A DNA stretch of 5,144 bases, taken from contig JAKJDA010000060.1 in the NCBI GenBank assembly GCA_022706165.1, positions 1 through 5,144 of the forward strand, written 5' to 3'. The first letter of the stretch is position 1. Every line of letters starts with the position of its first letter. Origin of the DNA: Candidatus Hydrogenedentota bacterium (GTDB lineage: Bacteria; Hydrogenedentota; Hydrogenedentia; Hydrogenedentales; SLHB01). Shown piece by piece: positions 1 through 3,971 of the stretch. A model generated the notes under the pieces. It was not told the origin of the DNA. It saw only the letters and a program-made list of their open reading frames with translations, and did no database searches. The translations under genes and the position numbers were made by a program.

Positions 1-255
1 GACGCCGCTGTCGACTACGCCGCTCTTGCTCGCCGCTCCCGAGATAGACGGAGTGTCGGTATTGATTGTGAGCGTTCCGCTGGAAACGATGAGATCGCCC
101 CCACTTTCATCGCCGACATAGATATCCGCCTGTGCATTGGCGACTAGGAGAAGACACAACAGCGCGCTCACCAGTCCTCCCGCGACAACCAGAGAAGGCG
201 CTCCTTTCGGCCGCAAAAGGCCCGAAAATACAGTGGCTTTGTGACGGGTGGACAT
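1..255 (-). CDS. Secreted beta-strand-rich protein, N-terminal part (3' end outside window)
   Basis: I do not recognise a specific family. The minus-strand frame is open from an ATG at 255-253 to the window edge, giving 85 codons. The start is supported by a GGAG Shine-Dalgarno site 8 nt upstream. Residues 1-19 are basic (R4, H5, K6, R15, K17), residues 21-39 are hydrophobic (LVVAGGLVSALLCLLLVAN), and an ANAQA site predicts signal peptidase I cleavage between A43 and D44. The visible mature part is rich in Gly, Ser, Thr, Val and Ile in alternating beta-strand style (GGDLIVSSGTLTINTD), as in beta-helix or autotransporter-passenger proteins and surface proteins. It is transcribed divergently from the ABC operon, so the two units may share control sequences. 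Cys34 is not in a good lipobox (ALLC), so a lipoprotein is unlikely. Secretion is well supported; function is unknown because most of the protein lies outside the window. Confidence 0.8.
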   Translation of the reverse strand, partial: MSTRHKATVFSGLLRPKGAPSLVVAGGLVSALLCLLLVANAQADIYVGDESGGDLIVSSGTLTINTDTPSISGAASKSGVVDSGV

Positions 256-263
256 GACGTAAT

Positions 264-267
264 CTCC
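264..267 (-). promoter_or_regulatory. Shine-Dalgarno site of the leftward secreted-protein gene
   Basis: Read on the minus strand, AGAGGAGATT precedes the ATG at 255. The GGAG core is 8 nt from the start codon, a normal spacing. It decides the start of a gene whose other reading frames also look open, and it shows that this genome uses SD-led initiation. Confidence 0.75.
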
Positions 268-404
268 TCTTCTGGTTGCAGAGTCATCCCACTACGATGT
301 TTCGTAATATATTGGCGTATAATGCGTCGCGTCGCAGCGCTTTCTGCAAAAAACACGGCTTCTTCCCACGATTTCACCTACCTCAAGTTTCTGAGCAATT
401 CGAT

Positions 405-434
405 ATTATCACGAACTACTCGAATGCGCAACAA
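405..434 (-). promoter_or_regulatory. Candidate sigma-70-type promoter for the leftward gene
   Basis: On the minus strand, TTGTTG (434-429) and GATAAT (410-405) are separated by 18 nt. They match the TTGACA and TATAAT consensus at 4/6 and 5/6 positions. Transcription would begin near 398, leaving an untranslated leader of roughly 140 nt before the ATG at 255. The surrounding sequence is AT-rich compared with the genes. Two hexamers at fair spacing are suggestive only; no experimental support is visible. Confidence 0.35.
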
Positions 435-492
435 GAAAATGTAATGGAAAAATCAGGCTATATTTTCGGGGTAATGCAATATACTAACAATC

Positions 493-519
493 TTGTAGTA
501 TAATCACGGTTTTTGTAGT
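493..519 (+). repeat. Direct repeat TTGTAGT twice, 20 bp apart, around a TATAAT hexamer
   Basis: TTGTAGT occurs at 493-499 and again at 513-519, a 20-bp period, which is close to two helical turns. A perfect TATAAT lies between them at 499-504, sharing its first T with the first copy. The second copy would fall around the transcription start. This layout suits a regulator binding one DNA face, but no matching -35 is visible, so both the promoter and the operator roles are inferred. Confidence 0.35.
499..504 (+). promoter_or_regulatory. Candidate upstream -10 element (rightward)
   Basis: The hexamer is a perfect TATAAT in AT-rich DNA, about 310 bp before the ABC ATPase start. No -35 better than 2/6 is found at 16-18 nt spacing and there is no TGn extension, so the call is weak. 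If used, transcription would start near 511 and the ABC operon would carry a leader of about 300 nt that includes the foldable segment at 675-764. Confidence 0.25.
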
Positions 520-595
520 GTTCCCCACTGTTTTCCCGAAAGCTTCCATCAAGTGGATATTTTGGGGTGTGGGAGCCAGGCAACGCATAAACCGC

Positions 596-627
596 CTGAA
601 ACCACTGAAACCTAATCGGTTATCGGT
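596..627 (+). repeat. Two adjoining micro-tandem repeats (9-bp and 7-bp units)
   Basis: CTGAAACC occurs at 596-603 and 605-612, a 9-bp period with the spacer A at 604. This is followed at 614-627 by AATCGGT then TATCGGT, a 7-bp unit repeated with one mismatch. Such short iterons can be regulator sites, but they may also arise by replication slippage. No protein is encoded here in a convincing frame. Confidence 0.4.
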
Positions 628-639
628 TCTTTGAGTGAT

Positions 640-650
640 AATCGGCGATT
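640..650. repeat. 11-bp palindrome AATCGGCGATT
   Basis: AATCG and CGATT flank a central G, giving perfect dyad symmetry. Its left half (TAATCGG, 639-645) repeats the sequence at 613-619 exactly, so the same half-site occurs twice 26 bp apart. It could be a binding site for a dimeric regulator between the upstream -10 candidate and the ABC operon. It is short enough to be chance. Confidence 0.3.
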
Positions 651-674
651 GAGTGGATGGGGAATATAGGCGAC

Positions 675-764
675 GAGCATCTTCCACGCCAATCCTGCTC
701 CGCAAAGTCCATGCCGATTCGTGGAAAGCATGGACGTTGGGAAGACGCGGAATTTTCTTTGCGG
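675..764 (+). other. Foldable leader segment with mutually exclusive stems
   Basis: Several complementary segments are visible. Stem C pairs GTCCATGC (707-714) with GCATGGAC (728-735), 8 bp with a 13-nt loop. Stem B pairs CCGCAAAG (700-707) with CTTTGCGG (757-764), 8 bp. Stem E pairs TTCCACG (682-688) with CGTGGAA (720-726) and AATC (691-694) with GATT (716-719), 11 bp with a 2-nt bulge. Stem D pairs 680-684 with 741-745 and 689-692 with 737-740, 9 bp with a 4-nt bulge, and can enclose C. E competes with D for 682-692 and crosses C. A weaker 5-bp stem joins 675-679 and 696-700. This resembles a two-state RNA leader or a small RNA, but no known RNA family is recognised and transcription is not shown. 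Confidence 0.35.
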
Positions 765-775
765 TGCGAAGGCTT

Positions 776-795
776 TCCCTGAATCGACGCAGGGA
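776..795. repeat. Inverted repeat TCCCTG-N8-CAGGGA upstream of the -10 element
   Basis: The arms 776-781 and 790-795 are perfect 6-bp complements around an 8-nt centre. The repeat covers the place where a -35 would lie for the extended -10 at 800-808 and ends 5 bp before it. That makes it a candidate operator for the ABC operon. The absence of a T run argues against a terminator. Confidence 0.4.
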
Positions 796-808
796 TTTGT
801 GCTACACT
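779..808 (+). promoter_or_regulatory. Extended -10 promoter directly before the ABC ATPase gene
   Basis: TGCTACACT at 800-808 fits the extended -10 pattern TGn-TAnAnT. A weak -35 (CTGAAT, 779-784, 3/6 match) lies 18 nt upstream; extended -10 promoters often tolerate a poor -35. The expected start point, about 7 nt after the hexamer, coincides with the A of the ATG at 815. No Shine-Dalgarno site precedes that ATG, so promoter position and missing SD together point to a leaderless mRNA. The -10 is inferred from sequence only. Confidence 0.45.
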
Positions 809-814
809 TCCCCC

Positions 815-1714
815 ATGTCTGTGTGCATCCAAACGACAAATCTCACCAAGCTGTATGGAGCCGTGGTGGCGGTGGGGGGACTCTCGATCGAGGTTGAGGC
901 CGGAGAAGTTCTGGGCCTTCTCGGCCCGAACGGCGCCGGCAAGAGTACGACTTTGTACATGCTCACCGGGCTTGTGCGTCCCACCTCTGGCTCCGTCACG
1001 GTTTTTGGCCGCGATCTACGCACCTCGTTCCTGTCCATTGCGCCGCGCATGGGCGTTGTGATGGAGTCCCCCGCGTTTTACGATTATCTCTCGGCGCGGC
1101 GCAATCTGCTTTTGCTGTCGCGCTTGTCGCAACGCGAAGCGACGGTGGACCGCGCGCTGGATTTGGTGGGACTGCTGGGCATGGCGGGGCGGAAGGTTGG
1201 GACGTTTTCGCATGGCATGCGGCAGCGGCTTGCCTTGGCTCAGGCGTTGCTGACGGGGCCCGAACTGTTGCTTCTGGATGAAGCCACGAGCGGCCTGGAC
1301 GTCGAGTCCGCCCAGGATATGTTGAAGTTGCTGCGGCGGCTTGCCAAGGACGCGAACGTGACGATAGTGTTTGCCAGCCATTCAATGAACGAGGTTGAGC
1401 TGTTGTGTGATCGCGTGGCGATTCTCAGCAAGGGCCGTCTGTTGAGTTGCGAGCGCACGGAAGACCTTCTTTCGTTCGATCCGACGCAGGTGGAGGTGCT
1501 CGTCGATGCGGTTGAAGCGGCAGCAAAGCGCCTCAACGAACAGGACTGGGTCGAGTCGGCGGAGATAGAGGCGGGCCGTATCAAGGTGCGTCTATGCGGG
1601 GCGAGCGTGCATCAGTTGACGACATTTCTCGTGGGCGCTGGATACCGCATCTCGGGCATCATGCCGCGTCGTCGTACGCTGCAGGACTATTTCCTGAAGG
1701 TGTTGAGCGCATGA
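815..1714 (+). CDS. ABC transporter ATP-binding protein, ABC-2 exporter type (CcmA/BcrA/NatA-like)
   Basis: This 299-residue cytoplasmic ATPase should power export by the permease encoded next. Visible motifs in order: A-loop Tyr14 (KLYG), Walker A GPNGAGKST at 37-45, a Q-loop region with Glu84 in place of Gln (VVMESPAFYDYLSARRNL), signature SHGMRQR at 132-138 instead of LSGGQ, Walker B LLLLDE at 151-156, D-loop GLD at 160-162, and switch His189 (ASH). Residues from about 205 form the accessory C-terminal domain usual in this family, ending in a TLQDYFLKV motif like the common LEDVF tail. The ATG at 815 leaves the usual short lead before the A-loop. An in-frame GTG at 653 would add 54 arginine-rich residues and is not credible. 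There is no SD site, but an extended -10 ends 7 nt before the ATG. The stop overlaps the permease start (ATGA). The substrate cannot be told: drug, lipid, sodium and polysaccharide exporters all share this type. Confidence 0.93.
   Translation: MSVCIQTTNLTKLYGAVVAVGGLSIEVEAGEVLGLLGPNGAGKSTTLYMLTGLVRPTSGSVTVFGRDLRTSFLSIAPRMGVVMESPAFYDYLSARRNLLLLSRLSQREATVDRALDLVGLLGMAGRKVGTFSHGMRQRLALAQALLTGPELLLLDEATSGLDVESAQDMLKLLRRLAKDANVTIVFASHSMNEVELLCDRVAILSKGRLLSCERTEDLLSFDPTQVEVLVDAVEAAAKRLNEQDWVESAEIEAGRIKVRLCGASVHQLTTFLVGAGYRISGIMPRRRTLQDYFLKVLSA
1696..1702 (+). promoter_or_regulatory. Shine-Dalgarno site of the permease gene, inside the ATPase gene
   Basis: GAAGGTG resembles part of the AAGGAGGTG anti-SD complement and lies 8 nt before the ATG at 1711. 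It supports this start over an in-frame upstream one at 1594, which would overlap the ATPase gene by about 120 bp. Confidence 0.6.
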
Positions 1715-2502
1715 TCCGGCGGATTTGGATAGCCTATTGCGTGGAATTGACGAAAGCGGCCCGGCGGAAATTCACCTATGTCGGCCCAGCGGTTGTGTTG
1801 GCATCCGTTGTCGGGTTGCTCCTGCAACACCCCATCGGCCATAACGCCCGATCGGATTACGGCTATATCGCGTTTGCCACCAGTTCGACTTTGGACGTGG
1901 CCGGGTTGGCCATTTTGCTTATTTTCGTGACGGCGCAGGTGGCCGGGGAATTCTCGAGCGGCGCCATTCGACTGACATTGGTGCGCCCGATTCTTCGCTA
2001 CGAGTATCTGGCTGCCAAGACCTTGTTGGGAATGACGTATGCGGTTGTTTTGACCTTGCTTACGGCCGTTGGGGCGTGGACGGTGGCGTTTGCGTTCGGC
2101 GATATTCTCGGCGTGTCGTTTGGCGGCGACATGAGACATGCAACCGGAGAAATGGGATTGGCGTATGCGTATGGCGTGGGCTTGGCGCTGCTGCCGCAAT
2201 GGGCGTCCGTCGCCTATGCCGTTTTCATCGCGACGTTGGTTCGCGGCACAGGGGCCGCCATGGGAACGGCCGCCGGGCTCTGGATTCTCGTGGAGATGAT
2301 TAAATACCGCCTCAAAATCGCCCCGTTTCTTTTCAGTTCCTATCTTCAAGCGCCTTGGCAGCCATTTACCGACATGGCCAACGGATTCACTCCGCAGTGG
2401 ATGCCGATGGCCTGGTCATGCGCGGTGGTTTCCGCCGGGGCTTTCGTCCTCTTCTTCGCATTGGCCGTGCTGGCATTGTACCGCAGGAATCTCCAGGCGT
2501 GA
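1711..2502 (+). CDS. ABC-2 family transporter permease
   Basis: This 263-residue integral membrane protein forms the channel half of the exporter, normally working as a dimer with two ATPase subunits. Hydrophobic segments lie near residues 22-39, 60-78, 104-129, 150-176, 178-196 and 233-257, the six-helix layout of ABC-2 permeases. After the second helix comes the typical cytoplasmic stretch GEFSSGAIRLTLVRPILRYE (79-98), which resembles the family pattern E-x-x-x-G-T-x-R-x-x-L-x-x-P-x-x-R and probably contacts the ATPase. The first 20 residues are basic and amphipathic (R3, R4, K15, R18, R19, K20), as expected for a cytoplasmic lead. The start ATG overlaps the ATPase stop by 4 bp and the stop overlaps the next gene's GTG by 4 bp. 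The family assignment rests on topology, this motif and the neighbouring ATPase; substrate unknown. Confidence 0.88.
   Translation: MIRRIWIAYCVELTKAARRKFTYVGPAVVLASVVGLLLQHPIGHNARSDYGYIAFATSSTLDVAGLAILLIFVTAQVAGEFSSGAIRLTLVRPILRYEYLAAKTLLGMTYAVVLTLLTAVGAWTVAFAFGDILGVSFGGDMRHATGEMGLAYAYGVGLALLPQWASVAYAVFIATLVRGTGAAMGTAAGLWILVEMIKYRLKIAPFLFSSYLQAPWQPFTDMANGFTPQWMPMAWSCAVVSAGAFVLFFALAVLALYRRNLQA
2485..2488 (+). promoter_or_regulatory. Shine-Dalgarno site selecting the GTG start at 2499
   Basis: AGGA within GCAGGAAT ends 10 nt before the GTG at 2499, slightly long but workable. With the GTGA overlap it favours this start over a TTG at 2355, which would overlap the permease gene by nearly 150 bp and put arginine-rich sequence before the hydrophobic segment. 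Confidence 0.5.
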
Positions 2503-3971
2503 TAGCGTCGATCGTGGCATGCATGACGTTTGGCGTCGTGTTTACGCCTCAAGACATTGACGGCATTCGGGTAAGCGCTCCGAATCCCCTCACGGGAAAT
2601 GTGCGAAAGCTTTTCCTCCAGACCGATCTCGATGCCGATGGACAAACAGACCTGATTGTCGCGGGAGAGGCGATTTTCCAGCGTGACGGCGTGTATTACC
2701 CCGACCAGCGCGTTCGTTTGCCCGAGATTCCTTCTCCATGCTGGGTGGACGCATGGAACGGGACGCTGTATTTCCGCACGCAGGATCGGTTGCGCGTTTT
2801 TCGTTGGGCGTCCGGTGTCTGGCAGCAACTGGGGGACGATCTCTTGTCAGGGGCGCACGAGTCCTCATCCCCCTGTTGCGGCAATGAAAAACAGCCCGTT
2901 CCGTATCGGTACCTATACGATTTAGACGGCGACGGCGCGCCGGAGGCGGTTTTTCCCGGGCTGGACGGCCTGTACGTATACGCTCTCAGGAACGGGCGCT
3001 ACGCGGAATCGGCCCTATTGGCTGTGTATCCGTCCGTTCGGATCGACGACACATACGGCGCATCGCTCTGGCCTGCGGCGCAACGGCGCCTAACCCCCGT
3101 TGACACATGGATGGGATGTCAGGTCGCCGTGGAAGGATTGCGGGTTACATCGATCGAGCGGTTGTCCGTGGGCGGGGGGGCGGTGCGGTTCCGGACAAAC
3201 CGTTACACGCTTGATCCCGCTCAGGGGTTCGCCATCGATCCCGAAAAAACCGTTTCGACGGAGTCGGGGCTGTTGCCTTCTTATGTCGAGCCTCTTCGGC
3301 TGCATTCAGGCGATTCGCTGAGTTTCGCCGGGACGCGCGTCGACTCGCTAGAGACGAGCGTGCCCCCCTCTTCCGTGTTGACGACCAGCGTATCCGCCTA
3401 CGGGGGAGCGAGCGTCCAAACGGTCCGCACGCCCTCGTTTCGCGTGAACGGTTCCTTTGTGGACGTTAACGGGGACGGCCGGTTGGACATGATTACGCAT
3501 ACCACCGGGCTTTATGGAGGGGGAGTGCGCGAGACTCTCGTCCGCTTTCTGTCGCAAACCTCCGTGGAACACGGAATCAGCGTTCATCTGCAAAACGCCG
3601 AGGCGACGTTTCCGGAATCGCCCACTTTTCGAAAACGCCTCGCCATCGATTTGGATAAACCTCCTGTCTACCGGAGCCATCATGCTCTCGCCTACTACGC
3701 GGGCGGCTTGATCGACGTCACGGGCGACTTTAACAAGGATGGCTGGCGCGACCTGGTCGTGCGCGACAGGCCCAATCGATTGGCTATTTATTTGAGCGCA
3801 CCGCAGGGGTTTGGCGAATCGGCCAGCGCGGCGATACATATCGGGCCGGAGGAAGCCTTCCACATCGTCGACGTGAACGATGACGGCTTGTCCGACATCG
3901 TGATTTCCTGGTCCGGCGCGGATGAGCGTCCCCACAGCCGCATTTATTTTGCGCGAAGGGATAGGCCATGA
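2499..3971 (+). CDS. Putatively exported FG-GAP/VCBS-repeat protein
   Basis: The 490-residue product has five calcium-loop motifs of the D-x-D-x-D-G-x-x-D type inside beta-propeller blades: TDLDADGQTDLIV (42-54), YDLDGDGAPEAVF (140-152), VDVNGDGRLDMIT (321-333), GDFNKDGWRDLVV (409-421) and VDVNDDGLSDIVI (457-469). This is the hallmark of FG-GAP/VCBS (integrin-alpha-like) propellers, which fold outside the cytoplasm and bind calcium. The rest is strand-rich with aromatic blade edges (GLYVYALRNGRY). The GTG start is in a 4-bp overlap with the permease stop and has an AGGA upstream. The N-terminus IASIVACMTFGVVF is hydrophobic but short and lacks basic residues, so export is likely but the signal is atypical; IVAC resembles a lipobox, though too near the N-terminus to trust. 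A Cys pair stands at 125-126. No catalytic domain is recognised, and its partner is unknown. The stop overlaps the next start. Confidence 0.87.
   Translation: MIASIVACMTFGVVFTPQDIDGIRVSAPNPLTGNVRKLFLQTDLDADGQTDLIVAGEAIFQRDGVYYPDQRVRLPEIPSPCWVDAWNGTLYFRTQDRLRVFRWASGVWQQLGDDLLSGAHESSSPCCGNEKQPVPYRYLYDLDGDGAPEAVFPGLDGLYVYALRNGRYAESALLAVYPSVRIDDTYGASLWPAAQRRLTPVDTWMGCQVAVEGLRVTSIERLSVGGGAVRFRTNRYTLDPAQGFAIDPEKTVSTESGLLPSYVEPLRLHSGDSLSFAGTRVDSLETSVPPSSVLTTSVSAYGGASVQTVRTPSFRVNGSFVDVNGDGRLDMITHTTGLYGGGVRETLVRFLSQTSVEHGISVHLQNAEATFPESPTFRKRLAIDLDKPPVYRSHHALAYYAGGLIDVTGDFNKDGWRDLVVRDRPNRLAIYLSAPQGFGESASAAIHIGPEEAFHIVDVNDDGLSDIVISWSGADERPHSRIYFARRDRP
3955..3961 (+). promoter_or_regulatory. Shine-Dalgarno site of the second FG-GAP-like gene
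   Basis: GAAGGGA lies 6 nt before the ATG at 3968 and 9 nt before a second in-frame ATG at 3971. Either could serve; the first forms the ATGA overlap with the preceding stop and matches the pattern of the other junctions. Confidence 0.55.

Larger units (their letters stand above)
256..814. other. Divergent intergenic region, 559 bp, without a convincing gene
   Basis: This stretch separates the leftward secreted-protein gene from the rightward ABC operon. Short open frames exist on both strands, but none has a good ribosome site, protein-like composition or recognisable motif. About 400-520 is clearly AT-richer than the flanking genes, as expected for a promoter zone. From about 490 onward the region is unusually rich in small direct and inverted repeats, listed separately. 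I see no tRNA or rRNA, no CRISPR-type array, and no intrinsic terminator with a GC stem followed by a T run. Confidence 0.7.

Noticed and set aside
318..323. Perfect TATAAT on the plus strand
   Set aside because: No acceptable -35 or extended -10 accompanies it and no plus-strand gene follows within about 490 bp. It is likely chance in AT-rich DNA.
776..795. Inverted repeat as an intrinsic terminator
   Set aside because: The stem is only 6 bp and is followed by ATTTGTGC with no T run. No rightward gene ends upstream that would need it.
653..814. In-frame upstream extension of the ABC ATPase from a GTG
   Set aside because: The 54 extra residues are arginine-rich and unlike the family N-terminus, and the DNA is full of inverted repeats. 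The ATG at 815 gives the usual distance to the A-loop Tyr.
1687..2349. Minus-strand frame of 220 codons opposite the permease
   Set aside because: It is rich in Gln, Arg and His with no motif. The plus-strand product is a clear six-helix permease.
2514..2525. Lipobox (IVAC) at the N-terminus of the first FG-GAP protein
   Set aside because: The Cys is residue 8 with no basic n-region before it, too close for a normal lipoprotein signal; an earlier start would overlap the permease gene extensively.
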